14,575 nt of DNA from JAVBTR01 sp031556065 (GTDB lineage Bacteria > Bacillota > Clostridia > Christensenellales > Aristaeellaceae). A program made the position numbers and the translations under genes. Location of the stretch: assembly GCA_031556065.1 (NCBI GenBank), contig JAVBTR010000037.1, positions 1-14,575 on the forward strand. The letters run 5' to 3'. The notes beneath the pieces were generated by a model. It ran no database searches and had not been told where the DNA came from. It saw only the letters and a list, made by a program, of their open reading frames with translations. Each line of letters begins with the position of its first letter. The first letter of the stretch is position 1. Below, piece after piece: positions 7,005-13,657 of the stretch.

Positions 7005-7027
7005 GCTTCCATACCAAGAAATGGGGG
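6985..7027. promoter_or_regulatory. 16-bp inverted repeat over the flavoprotein promoter and RBS
   Basis: CCCCTATTTCTTGGTA (6985-7000) and TACCAAGAAATGGGGG (7012-7027) are complementary in 15 of 16 positions, with T-G at the other, around an 11-base spacer. The left arm overlaps the candidate -10 and the right arm contains the GGGGG ribosome binding site. It is probably an operator. Alternatively it is a terminator for the anti-sigma transcript, because TTTTAATTT follows, or an RNA stem that hides the ribosome binding site in read-through transcripts. Confidence 0.7.
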
Positions 7028-7034
7028 TTTTAAT

Positions 7035-7544
7035 TTGGAATACCGGTTTTTGATTCACGATTTAGATGCGGGCTTAGCAAATGAAATCTTTGGCCAACTG
7101 CCTGAGGATGTGATCGTCTTCCCCGCCAAGCCCAGGGTAAAGCATTGCGTGGGCTGTTTTGGTTGCTGGGTCAAGACCCCCGGGAAGTGCGTGATTGCCG
7201 ACCGTTGCAGCGAAACCCCGGCCATGCTAGCCGCCAGCAAAGAATTGATCTTGGTTACCCGCAACGTCTATGGCGGCTATTCCCCAGAAGTCAAGGCCGT
7301 GCTGGACCGCTCCATCGGCTACATGATGCCTTATTTCAGACTGGTTGAAGATGAAATGCACCACACCATGCGCTATGATAACCTCTTTACCCTCACCGCC
7401 CACTTTTACGGCTGCCCTCTTAGTGAAGAAGCACAAAGCATAGCCCAGCAGCTGGTCAAGGCCAACCAAGTCAACCTGGGAGCCCAGCGCCACCGGGTGT
7501 ATTTCCATTCGGCCATGGAAACCTTGAAGGGAGCGATTCAGTGA
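7035..7544 (+). CDS. Flavodoxin-fold protein with iron-sulfur-flavoprotein-like Cys motif
   Basis: This is a 169-aa cytoplasmic protein of the flavodoxin / NADPH-dependent FMN reductase superfamily. The start is the TTG at 7035, with GGGGG seven bases upstream; no ATG is available in frame, and a stop lies at 6999. A compact cysteine set, C38-x2-C41-x2-C44-x7-C52 with C58 after it (CVGCFGCWVKTPGKC...C), matches the CX2CX2CX4-7C spacing that binds a 4Fe-4S cluster in iron-sulfur flavoproteins; this cofactor is inferred, not shown. The TRNVYGGYSPEVKAVLDR segment (75-92) is typical of the fold next to FMN. It overlaps the next gene by four bases, so the two probably form a redox pair. The electron donor and acceptor are unknown. 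Confidence 0.83.
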   Translation: MEYRFLIHDLDAGLANEIFGQLPEDVIVFPAKPRVKHCVGCFGCWVKTPGKCVIADRCSETPAMLAASKELILVTRNVYGGYSPEVKAVLDRSIGYMMPYFRLVEDEMHHTMRYDNLFTLTAHFYGCPLSEEAQSIAQQLVKANQVNLGAQRHRVYFHSAMETLKGAIQ

Positions 7545-8176
7545 ATATTCTGTTTTTAGATGGCAGCCCTAAAGCGCAAAACAGCGCCTCGGTCCATTTT
7601 TTAAAGGGGCTGGAGCCCCTGCTCACCCAAGCAACGGTTTTTTGGCACAATGCCCGAAATGAAACCCCGGAAGCCATGGCTATGGCCATGGAAAAAAGCG
7701 ATGCCCTTGTCATCGCCTTTCCCCTTTATGTAGATGGGATTCCCTCCCACCTGCTTTATATGCTGGAAGCCATAGAGCCCCTTTTTAAGCACAGCGGTGC
7801 CAGCATCCCAGTTTACGCTCTATGCAACGCTGGGTTTTATGAAGCCAGCCAAACACGTCTGGCCTTTCAAATGCTACAGAACTGGTGCGAAAAAAGCGGC
7901 CTCACCTGGGGCACAGGCGTGGGCATCGGCGGAGGTGGCATGGCCATGGCTGCCCCCGTTGGCCAAGGGCCCTTTGCCAAGCTAGGGGTTGAATTTAAAA
8001 ACCTGGCCCTTCTGATTCAAAGTGGCGCCTCCGCCCAAAGCGCTTTTACCCAGCCCAGCTTCCCCAGGTTTTTATACATCTCCATGGCTCACATGGGCTG
8101 GCGTTCCCAAGCCCGAAAAAACGGCGTAGGCGGGGCAAAAATGAAGAAGCAGCATATTTATAAGCCCGCGCCATAA
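7541..8176 (+). CDS. Flavodoxin-like NAD(P)H-dependent oxidoreductase
   Basis: This is a second flavodoxin-fold protein, 211 aa. Residues 1-17 (MNILFLDGSPKAQNSAS) are the first beta strand and phosphate-binding loop for FMN, with the G-S-P-x4-S pattern. FPLYVDGIPSHL (60-71) is the second flavin-contacting loop usual in this group. A glycine-rich stretch (GTGVGIGGGGM, about 125-135) and a C-terminal W-x5-KNG element complete the family pattern. It lacks the cysteine cluster of its partner. The start is GTG in a GTGA overlap with the upstream stop, and AAGGGAG lies seven bases before it, indicating coupled translation. It converges on the chromate-transporter gene with five bases between and no terminator visible. 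Confidence 0.82.
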   Translation: MNILFLDGSPKAQNSASVHFLKGLEPLLTQATVFWHNARNETPEAMAMAMEKSDALVIAFPLYVDGIPSHLLYMLEAIEPLFKHSGASIPVYALCNAGFYEASQTRLAFQMLQNWCEKSGLTWGTGVGIGGGGMAMAAPVGQGPFAKLGVEFKNLALLIQSGASAQSAFTQPSFPRFLYISMAHMGWRSQARKNGVGGAKMKKQHIYKPAP

Positions 8177-8181
8177 ACCAG

Positions 8182-8727
8182 CTAAAAGATCAGATAGCAT
8201 ATCCCTCCAATGAGCCCGCTGCCCACCATGACCAGCATCGGGTTCATTTTAAATTTGCGCAAAAGCACAAAGCCAATGAGAAACAGCGCCACCGCAATTC
8301 CATCCAGCGTGAGTCCAGTGGGAAAGAACGCATGCACCACCATGCTCAGCCCCGCAGAAAGAATCAGTGCCACCACCGTGGGTCTTAAGCCATCCAAAAT
8401 GCCCCTCATCAGCGTCAACTCTTTATACTTGCCATACAGCCAAGACAAAAGGGATACAATAATGCACGAGGGCAGCACGCAACCAATGGTGGAGACAATG
8501 GCCCCGGCGATCCCCGCGATCTGGATACCTACAAAGGTAGCGGAGTTAATAGCAATAGGGCCCGGTGTCATTTGGGATATGGTGATCAAGTCCGTAAAGG
8601 CCGTCATGGTCAGCCAGCCATGCTTTTCCACCACCTGGCTTTGGATCAGCGGCATGGCTGCGTAGCCGCCTCCGAAACTAAACAGGCCGATCTGAAAGAA
8701 GCTCAAAAACAATTCAAGTAAAATCAT
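8182..8727 (-). CDS. Chromate transporter family half-protein B
   Basis: This is a monodomain CHR-family membrane protein of 181 aa with about five or six hydrophobic segments. The family signatures are FGGGYAAMPLI (18-28) and SQMTPGPIAIN (51-61). The start at 8727 gives a proper membrane N-terminus (MILLELFLSFFQIGLFSF) with AAGGAG a few bases upstream; a longer frame from 8787 would add a Gly-rich tail with no family resemblance. The ATG overlaps the stop of the upstream half-protein gene in an ATGA arrangement. Paired half-size CHR proteins are thought to act together as heterodimeric exporters. Export of chromate is the named activity, but the true substrate in anaerobes is uncertain. Confidence 0.9.
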   Translation of the reverse strand: MILLELFLSFFQIGLFSFGGGYAAMPLIQSQVVEKHGWLTMTAFTDLITISQMTPGPIAINSATFVGIQIAGIAGAIVSTIGCVLPSCIIVSLLSWLYGKYKELTLMRGILDGLRPTVVALILSAGLSMVVHAFFPTGLTLDGIAVALFLIGFVLLRKFKMNPMLVMVGSGLIGGICYLIF

Positions 8728-9296
8728 AAATGCTCCTTCCCGGTCCGTTTGTCGATAAGAGCCACCACCGCCCCCAGGACCGCGCAAAAAAGAATAATGT
8801 ATACCACATTAACCTTAAGGACATAGTTCAAAACAAACGCACCTGCCATAATGGCCATAGGCAGCCATTTTCTGTCTTTAATAATCCTCCCGCCCATGGT
8901 GGCCACCACATCGAACACCACCGCACAAACCCCCGCCATCATGCCTTTGAGCACTGCGCTGACCACCTCGTTATCCCGAAAGGCGGCGTAGAATAGCGAT
9001 ATCACCGACAGGATAATCAGCGGCGGCAGAACCGTACCCAGAATAGCGATCAACGCGCCGGAAACGCCCATTGTCCGCCAGCCCACCAAAATAGCCGCGT
9101 TTACAGCCATAGCACCGGGCGCGGATTGGGCCATGGCTGCCATGTTCAGCATTTCCTTTTCCTCCAGCCATTTAAGCTCATCTACGAACTTCTTCTTCAT
9201 CAGCGGAATAATCACATACCCGCCTCCAAAGGTAAAGGCGCTTAAAGCAAACATAGCGGTAAACATTTTCCAATCATTCTTCAGGCTCTTCTCCAT
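8724..9296 (-). CDS. Chromate transporter family half-protein A
   Basis: This is the first of two adjacent monodomain CHR proteins, 190 aa, cytoplasmic membrane. Signature motifs are FGGGYVIIPLM (23-33) and QSAPGAMAVN (57-66), the latter a PGP-type variant with PGA. Five or more hydrophobic segments follow, and the C-terminus is charged (DKRTGKEHL). It has GGGGGAG just upstream of the ATG. The two halves differ in sequence, as expected for dual-topology or heterodimeric pairs that arose by duplication. Transcription is from the divergent promoter region shared with the LysR gene. Confidence 0.9.
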   Translation of the reverse strand: MEKSLKNDWKMFTAMFALSAFTFGGGYVIIPLMKKKFVDELKWLEEKEMLNMAAMAQSAPGAMAVNAAILVGWRTMGVSGALIAILGTVLPPLIILSVISLFYAAFRDNEVVSAVLKGMMAGVCAVVFDVVATMGGRIIKDRKWLPMAIMAGAFVLNYVLKVNVVYIILFCAVLGAVVALIDKRTGKEHL

Positions 9297-9319
9297 ATTT
9301 CTCCCCCTCTTCTTGTATT

Positions 9320-9348
9320 ATGATACCGTACCCGTATTCATCTTTGAA
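9320..9348 (-). promoter_or_regulatory. Candidate promoter of the chromate-transporter pair
   Basis: On the minus strand, TTCAAA (9343-9348), a 17-base spacer and TATCAT (9320-9325) read toward the transporter genes. The -35 box touches the left end of the palindrome, the position expected for LysR-type activation. Confidence 0.5.
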
Positions 9349-9379
9349 ATACTATGTTATAATGATAACCATAGTATTT
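9347..9379. promoter_or_regulatory. 33-bp palindrome, probable LysR operator
   Basis: AAATACTATG (9347-9356) and CATAGTATTT (9370-9379) are perfect 10-bp arms, and the inner GTTAT/ATAAC also pairs, with one unpaired base. The centre contains TATAAT at 9358-9363, a likely -10 for lysR. Binding here would repress lysR and place the regulator beside the transporter promoter. Confidence 0.75.
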
Positions 9380-9401
9380 TCTTATGATAGGAGGCCGCTC
9401 C

Positions 9402-10268
9402 ATGACCCTTCGACATATGAAGATTTTCGTTGCGGTATGCGATTGCGGTGGCATGACCAAGGCCGCCGCAAAGCTGTACATGGTTCAGCCCAGTGTCAGC
9501 GTAGCCATCGCAGAGCTGGAAAAGCATTATGGCGTTAAATTGTTCGACAGGATCGCCAAACGGCTGTACCTTACAGACGCAGGCCACAGGCTGCTTCAAT
9601 ACGCCCGGCACATTACCGCCGTTTTCGAAGAGGCAGAGGATGCTGTACGGGATTGCCACATAGGCAAATTGCATGTGGGTACCAGTGTCACCATTGGCAA
9701 CTGCCTTTTATCTGGCTATCTAAAGCAGTTTAGCGCCATCTGGCCCCAGGTGGATGTGCAGGTGACCATCGATAATTCTGAGCACATCGAGCAGGGAATT
9801 TTAGAAAACGCCCTGGATATCGGCTTGATTGAAGGCATCCCCCACAGCGCCTATTTGCATTGCGACACCATCCGGGACGATAACCTGATGGTGATCTGCT
9901 CCCCTTCCCACCCTTTCGGGAAAAGAGAAAGTATTTCCATTTCGGAGCTTCGTGACCAGCGCTTTATTATGCGCGAAAAGGGTAGCGGCAGCCGGGAAAT
10001 TTTGGAAAGCCTGCTAAGCCTTTGCAGCGTGGCCATTACCCCCACCTGGGAAAGCATTAGCACCTTGGCCATAATCCGGGCCGTGGCCGATGGGTTTGGC
10101 ATCGCGGTACTGCCTGAGCTATTGGTTGCGGATGCTTTGCAAAAGGGAGATGTGGTCTGTGTTCCCATAAACGACATGCCTCTGAACCGCAAGTTTTCGC
10201 TGATCCACCATCAAAACAAGTATCTGACAGCCGCCGTGAAGGATTTTATACGGATTTGCCTGGCATGA
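9402..10268 (+). CDS. LysR-family transcriptional regulator
   Basis: This is a DNA-binding regulator of 288 aa, the usual LTTR length. The N-terminal winged helix-turn-helix is at about 3-62 (LRHMKIFVAVCDCGGMTKAA, then VQPSVSVAIAELEKHYGVKLFDR). The effector-binding domain runs from about 88 to the C-terminus (LHVGTSVTIGN, VTIDNSEHIEQGILENALDIGLIEG, IAVLPELLV). The ATG at 9402 is chosen over one 18 bases upstream because AGGAGG lies six bases before it. It is divergent from the chromate-transporter pair and shares a palindromic control region, so it probably controls those genes and itself. The inducer is unknown. Confidence 0.93.
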   Translation: MTLRHMKIFVAVCDCGGMTKAAAKLYMVQPSVSVAIAELEKHYGVKLFDRIAKRLYLTDAGHRLLQYARHITAVFEEAEDAVRDCHIGKLHVGTSVTIGNCLLSGYLKQFSAIWPQVDVQVTIDNSEHIEQGILENALDIGLIEGIPHSAYLHCDTIRDDNLMVICSPSHPFGKRESISISELRDQRFIMREKGSGSREILESLLSLCSVAITPTWESISTLAIIRAVADGFGIAVLPELLVADALQKGDVVCVPINDMPLNRKFSLIHHQNKYLTAAVKDFIRICLA

Positions 10269-10277
10269 AGGCAACAG

Positions 10278-10319
10278 AAAAACAACCGCAGGCCTAAAAT
10301 GCCCCTGCGGTTGTTTTTT
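10278..10319 (+). terminator. Strong rho-independent terminator, bidirectional
   Basis: AAAAACAACCGCAGG (10278-10292) pairs perfectly with CCTGCGGTTGTTTTT (10304-10318) around an 11-base loop, followed by a T-run on the plus strand. It sits ten bases after the lysR stop. On the minus strand the same stem is followed by five T, so it can also end the aldolase transcript. Confidence 0.9.
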
Positions 10320-10332
10320 ACCGTATGTTGCG

Positions 10333-10373
10333 TTGGGCTTTGCCCAAACCCGCCAAGGGGTTTTTCCCCCTGG
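10333..10373. repeat. Two hairpins downstream of the aldolase gene
   Basis: TTGGGC-TTT-GCCCAA (10333-10347) is a perfect stem. CCAAGGGG-TTTTT-CCCCCTGG (10353-10373) has one mismatch. Neither has a T-run, so they may stabilise the 3' end of the aldolase mRNA ahead of the shared terminator. Confidence 0.5.
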
Positions 10374-10386
10374 ACTCCGTATTCTT

Positions 10387-11250
10387 TTACGCCTTGTTAA
10401 TGCTGCCAAAGATTTCAAACTTTTCTTTAACAGCGGCCTTCATGGCTTCAAAACCAGGATTCATGAGCTTGCGGGGGTCAAAGCCCTTGCCCTGCTTATC
10501 CTTGCCGGCTTCGATGTAGCCACGGGTGGCTTCAGCGAACACCAATTGCAGTTCGGTGTTCACATTAATCTTGCTTACGCCCAGGCTGATAGCCTTTTTA
10601 ATCATTTCCACCGGGATGCCCGTACCGCCATGAAGAACCAACGGAATGCCATTGGTGGCAGCATGGATCTTTTCCAGAGCATCGAAGGAAAGGCCTTGCC
10701 AGTTTGCGGGGTACACGCCGTGGATATTGCCGATACCGGCAGCCAGAAAATCCACGCCCAGATCGGCAATTTGCTTGCATTCTGCAGGATCGGCCACTTC
10801 GCCCATGCCCACAACGCCATCTTCCTCCCCGCCAATGGAACCCACTTCCGCTTCGATGGACATACCCTTTGCATGGGCCATGTTCACCAGTTCAGTGGTT
10901 TTTTGAATGTTTTCTTCGATGCTGTAATGGCTACCATCGAACATAATAGAGGAAAAGCCAGCTTCGATGCAAGCCTTGGCGCCCTCGTAGGTGCCATGAT
11001 CCAAGTGCAGCGCCACGGGAACAGTAATGCCCATAGCGTCCACCATGGCACTAACCATGGCCGTCACGGTTTTAAAGCCAGTCATATACTTTGCGGCGCC
11101 TTCGGAAACCCCAAGGATCACAGGGCTCTGCAGCTCCTGGGCGGTAGCCAACACCGCTTTGGTCCATTCCAAGTTATTGATGTTGATCTGAGCAACAGCA
11201 TAATGGCCGTCACGCGCTTTAATGAGCATATCCCTTGCGTTGACTAACAT
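10387..11250 (-). CDS. fba: Class II fructose-bisphosphate aldolase
   Basis: This is a zinc-dependent aldolase of glycolysis and gluconeogenesis that splits fructose-1,6-bisphosphate to dihydroxyacetone phosphate and glyceraldehyde-3-phosphate. It has 287 aa, the length of the Bacillus-type enzymes. Metal ligands are His85 (LHLDHG, with catalytic Asp84), His177 (GNIHG) and His207 (LVLHGGTG). Other family motifs are SIMFDGSHYS (101-110), EAEVGSIGG (133-141) and INVNTE (228-233). The start at 11250 follows GGAGGG six bases upstream; an in-frame ATG 111 bases upstream would add a non-conserved leader. It is probably monocistronic from its own promoter. A related tagatose-bisphosphate aldolase specificity cannot be excluded from sequence alone. 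Confidence 0.94.
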   Translation of the reverse strand: MLVNARDMLIKARDGHYAVAQININNLEWTKAVLATAQELQSPVILGVSEGAAKYMTGFKTVTAMVSAMVDAMGITVPVALHLDHGTYEGAKACIEAGFSSIMFDGSHYSIEENIQKTTELVNMAHAKGMSIEAEVGSIGGEEDGVVGMGEVADPAECKQIADLGVDFLAAGIGNIHGVYPANWQGLSFDALEKIHAATNGIPLVLHGGTGIPVEMIKKAISLGVSKINVNTELQLVFAEATRGYIEAGKDKQGKGFDPRKLMNPGFEAMKAAVKEKFEIFGSINKA

Positions 11251-11280
11251 AAAAACCCTCCTAAACACATATCGGGTCAT

Positions 11281-11309
11281 AGTATACACCTTTGTGAGAA
11301 AATAAGCAA
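11281..11309 (-). promoter_or_regulatory. Promoter of the aldolase gene
   Basis: On the minus strand, TTGCTT (11304-11309), a 17-base spacer and TATACT (11281-11286) are placed 31 bases before the start codon. The -35 is weak, as is common for activated or regulated promoters. Confidence 0.55.
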
Positions 11310-11313
11310 TCTT

Positions 11314-11335
11314 TGTAAACAATAGAAAGTTTACA
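11314..11335. promoter_or_regulatory. Inverted repeat upstream of the aldolase promoter
   Basis: TGTAAAC (11314-11320) and GTTTACA (11329-11335) form a perfect 7-bp dyad with an 8-base spacer. It lies directly upstream of the -35 box. It does not match the spacing of CcpA or Rex sites as I know them. The binding protein is unknown. Confidence 0.5.
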
Positions 11336-11367
11336 CACGCAAGGTATGATTCAGTATACAAAGGACC

Positions 11368-12258
11368 TTATTCATATTCATCGATCAACGCGGTATAAAA
11401 CGCCTTGCCACCATCGCCCTTTTCAAAGCCAAAGGCTTCCTGGGCAGCACTCACTGCATTTTCAAGCTTGTTTTGGAATTTTCCATCTATGGTGCCTTTG
11501 TAAAAACCATTTGCCGCCAAAAGAGCTTGAAGGGACTTAATCGCTTCTTTGTCGCTGTCCTTGGTAATGGGGAAAGCAATTTCACTCAAAGGTGCCAGAA
11601 CCAGTACCTCCACAATGGTCTTTTGCTTGCTGCCATCCTTGGCCGATACGGTAATTTTGCTTTGGCCAATAGAAAGCCCGGTGATTTCGCCGTTAGCGCC
11701 GGCCTTTACCACTTTGGCCGAAGTCGGTTTCAAATTAAGGGATTGATCACTGGCGTTTTTCGGCAAAATAACCGGATAAAGGGTTAAGGTCTGCCCTTTT
11801 TCAAGCACAATATGGGTCTCCTCCAGCGCTATAGACGTGATAAGCACTGGCTTAACCGTCACTTTAAAGGTTTTGCTGTTAGAACCATAGCTGGCCTTGA
11901 TGGTGGCTGTACCCTTGCCGCAGGCTTGCAATATCCCCGCCGCTGTCACCCGGGCCACCTTCTGGTTACTTGAGGACCAGGTTATCGTACCTAAAACGCC
12001 ATCCACCGTACACGCTAAAGCCGCGTCTTCTCCCACCAGCATTTGTGAGGATGCTCCAGTAATAACCATAACCGGCTTAACGGTTTTTTTAGTAGTTTTA
12101 GTGCTTTTAGATGAGCCGCCGTTGTGATAATGGTATTCCCCAGTTTTACGGTTGTAGTGCCCGCCATTGGCATCCGTTCTGCCGGAATGGGCAAAGCACA
12201 GCACCGGAAAGATGCAAAGAAAGGCCACTAATGCCGCCATTATTCTGCGCTTTTTCAT
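11368..12258 (-). CDS. Secreted YHYH / Ig-like (Big_2) surface protein
   Basis: This is an exported protein of 296 aa. The signal peptide is at 1-23 (KKRR, hydrophobic core, cleavage near CFA). Residues 24-46 form a YHYH-type segment, HSGRTDANGGHYNRKTGEYHYH, with His clustering that could bind metal. A Ser/Thr/Lys linker leads to two Ig-like Big_2 domains at about 62-136 (ITWSSSNQKVARVTAAGIL) and 138-220 (IALEETHIVLEKGQTLTL, then EITGLSIGQSKITVSAKDG). The C-terminal 235-293 (IKSLQALLAANGFYKGTIDGKFQNK) resembles a peptidoglycan-binding domain. AGGGAG precedes the ATG. It is probably attached to the wall by the last domain; its partner or target is unknown. Confidence 0.85.
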   Translation of the reverse strand: MKKRRIMAALVAFLCIFPVLCFAHSGRTDANGGHYNRKTGEYHYHNGGSSKSTKTTKKTVKPVMVITGASSQMLVGEDAALACTVDGVLGTITWSSSNQKVARVTAAGILQACGKGTATIKASYGSNSKTFKVTVKPVLITSIALEETHIVLEKGQTLTLYPVILPKNASDQSLNLKPTSAKVVKAGANGEITGLSIGQSKITVSAKDGSKQKTIVEVLVLAPLSEIAFPITKDSDKEAIKSLQALLAANGFYKGTIDGKFQNKLENAVSAAQEAFGFEKGDGGKAFYTALIDEYE

Positions 12259-12292
12259 CTTCCCAGCTCCCTCAAATGCATTCGTTTTCCTA

Positions 12293-12321
12293 ATTTTACA
12301 TTAAATACCATTGTTTTTCAA
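12293..12321 (-). promoter_or_regulatory. Promoter of the Big_2 protein gene
   Basis: On the minus strand, TTGAAA (12316-12321), a 17-base spacer and TAAAAT (12293-12298) form a good vegetative promoter, 35 bases from the start codon. The rest of the 12259-12459 gap is AT-rich with no further clear signal. Confidence 0.7.
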
Positions 12322-12459
12322 GAATATATATATTATGCAAGATCAATCAGATTAAAGGCTCCCCTCTCGCTATTTTAAAGCTGTTTTGGAAATTTCACTC
12401 TCTTTTTACGTTGTATTGATTGTAGACACCCTACACAAGCCAGAAAAGAGGTAAGATTT

Positions 12460-12972
12460 ATGAAAAAAGCTTTAATCGCAATGATCCTTTTAATACTCAC
12501 CTTTGCACTATGCAGTTGTTCGCCTATGGATTCCATCGCCAGATCACCCAATCAGGCAGCAGCGACGGCTTTTACACCCATAGGCACCGTGGAACCCTTT
12601 TCCCTTGATCAGATCAAAAGCCTTTCAAGCGCCACGCTGCGTTATACCTGCATAGCCGCCGACGACACCACCGGCTCCTACGAGCAAACCATTACCGAGC
12701 CTGAAAGCCTTCAAACCATTGAAACCTTGTTTTCTCAGGCTGAACAGTTAGCGCCAATGTACGATTGTCTTTTTGAAAACGCAGCCCTTACCCTTACTAT
12801 GGAAGATGGCAGCCAGTTGGACTTTCAGCTGGCTGCCGATAGCTGCACTTTATTTGCCATTGGCGAATATCAATACGATTTCATGCCCATAGAATACCGC
12901 AATTCCGACGGAGACAGGCCCCACAATAACCTTATTTATGATCTGTTTCCAAAGATTCCAAAGAACAATTAA
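12460..12972 (+). CDS. Small lipoprotein of unknown function
   Basis: This is a 170-aa predicted lipoprotein. Residues 1-19 form a signal peptide (MKKALIAMILLILTFA) with the lipobox LCS-Cys20. A short Ser/Pro/Ala linker is followed by a globular domain (about 40-165) with no family that I recognise. The domain has paired segments such as ATLRYTCIAADDTTG and ALTLTMEDGSQLDFQLAAD, suggesting a beta-sheet fold. GAGG lies eight bases upstream of the ATG. Its last 41 bases overlap the 3' end of the convergent MBL-fold gene, so the two transcripts are antisense over that stretch. Confidence 0.75.
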   Translation: MKKALIAMILLILTFALCSCSPMDSIARSPNQAAATAFTPIGTVEPFSLDQIKSLSSATLRYTCIAADDTTGSYEQTITEPESLQTIETLFSQAEQLAPMYDCLFENAALTLTMEDGSQLDFQLAADSCTLFAIGEYQYDFMPIEYRNSDGDRPHNNLIYDLFPKIPKNN

Positions 12973-13642
12973 TCACCCCGCCATGATAGGTGACCACCTT
13001 TTCAACATCTAGCTGTTTAAGCCTGCCAATAGATTCCAGCGCCAAGGGCATATCAAGGGTATGCTGGGCCGCGGGGCCTGTTAGCTTCCCTTCATGGATA
13101 TTCAGGGCATCTCCCGCAATAAGCAGCTTGGCTAAGGGAATATACAGGCAAATATGGCCTGGGGTATGCCCCGGAGTATGCACAATCTGCACGCCCCCGC
13201 AAATTGGAAGGTTATCTCCCTGCTGAACAGGGCGGTCGATCACCATTCGCCTGTTTTCAAAGCCCGCCCGAAAGGCCTTAAAAAACACCTGCTGCTGATC
13301 CGGTAGAGAAGCCATATTTGCCTCCATGGCTGCAAGCTTCACAGGTGTTTTTCTGCCGTCCAGATAAGGGGCTTCTTCTTTGTGGGCATAAAGATGAACC
13401 TTGGGCCACTGCTGCTTAATCTCGTTCACGCAGCCGATATGATCCATGTCCTGGTGGGTGAACAGTAAGCCTGTCAGTTCATCTACTCCCACTTCTTTAA
13501 GGGCAGCATGAAGCCCCTCCCAATAACCGGGAAAACAGCAATCCACCAGCACCGTTTCTCGGCCATCAGCCAACAGCACAGGGTAAACCGTGCCGTTTGC
13601 CCCCGTTACTGGCAACACATGAATATGACCCGTTATCTTCAT
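12932..13642 (-). CDS. Metallo-beta-lactamase-fold hydrolase
   Basis: This is a cytoplasmic 236-aa MBL-fold protein. The metal motif is THQDMDH: His63, Asp67 and His68 are kept, but the usual second His is Asp65, a variant that I recall in some Bacillota members. The remaining ligands are His159 in HTPGHTPGH, Asp178 in IAGDAL and His220 in TYHGG. The family includes thiolesterases and glyoxalase II-like hydrolases; the substrate here is not evident. GGAGAGGG lies five bases before the ATG. The gene starts 15 bases after the vanZ-like stop on the same strand, so the two are probably one operon. Its 3' end overlaps the opposite lipoprotein gene. Confidence 0.88.
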   Translation of the reverse strand: MKITGHIHVLPVTGANGTVYPVLLADGRETVLVDCCFPGYWEGLHAALKEVGVDELTGLLFTHQDMDHIGCVNEIKQQWPKVHLYAHKEEAPYLDGRKTPVKLAAMEANMASLPDQQQVFFKAFRAGFENRRMVIDRPVQQGDNLPICGGVQIVHTPGHTPGHICLYIPLAKLLIAGDALNIHEGKLTGPAAQHTLDMPLALESIGRLKQLDVEKVVTYHGGVINCSLESLETDHK

Positions 13643-13657
13643 AAAGACCCTCTCCTC

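Noticed and set aside
8728..8787. 20-codon N-terminal extension of the second chromate-transporter half
   Set aside because: The Gly-rich extension overlaps the upstream gene and does not resemble the family, while the ATG at 8727 has a good ribosome binding site and an ATGA overlap.
10333..11247. Plus-strand open frame of 304 codons opposite the aldolase gene
   Set aside because: It is exactly antisense to a clearly conserved class II aldolase, begins inside the intergenic hairpins without a ribosome binding site, and its product looks like no known protein. It is a codon-bias shadow.
11251..11361. 37-codon N-terminal extension of the aldolase
   Set aside because: It spans the proposed promoter and dyad and is not part of the aldolase family. 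The ATG at 11250 has GGAGGG at the right distance.
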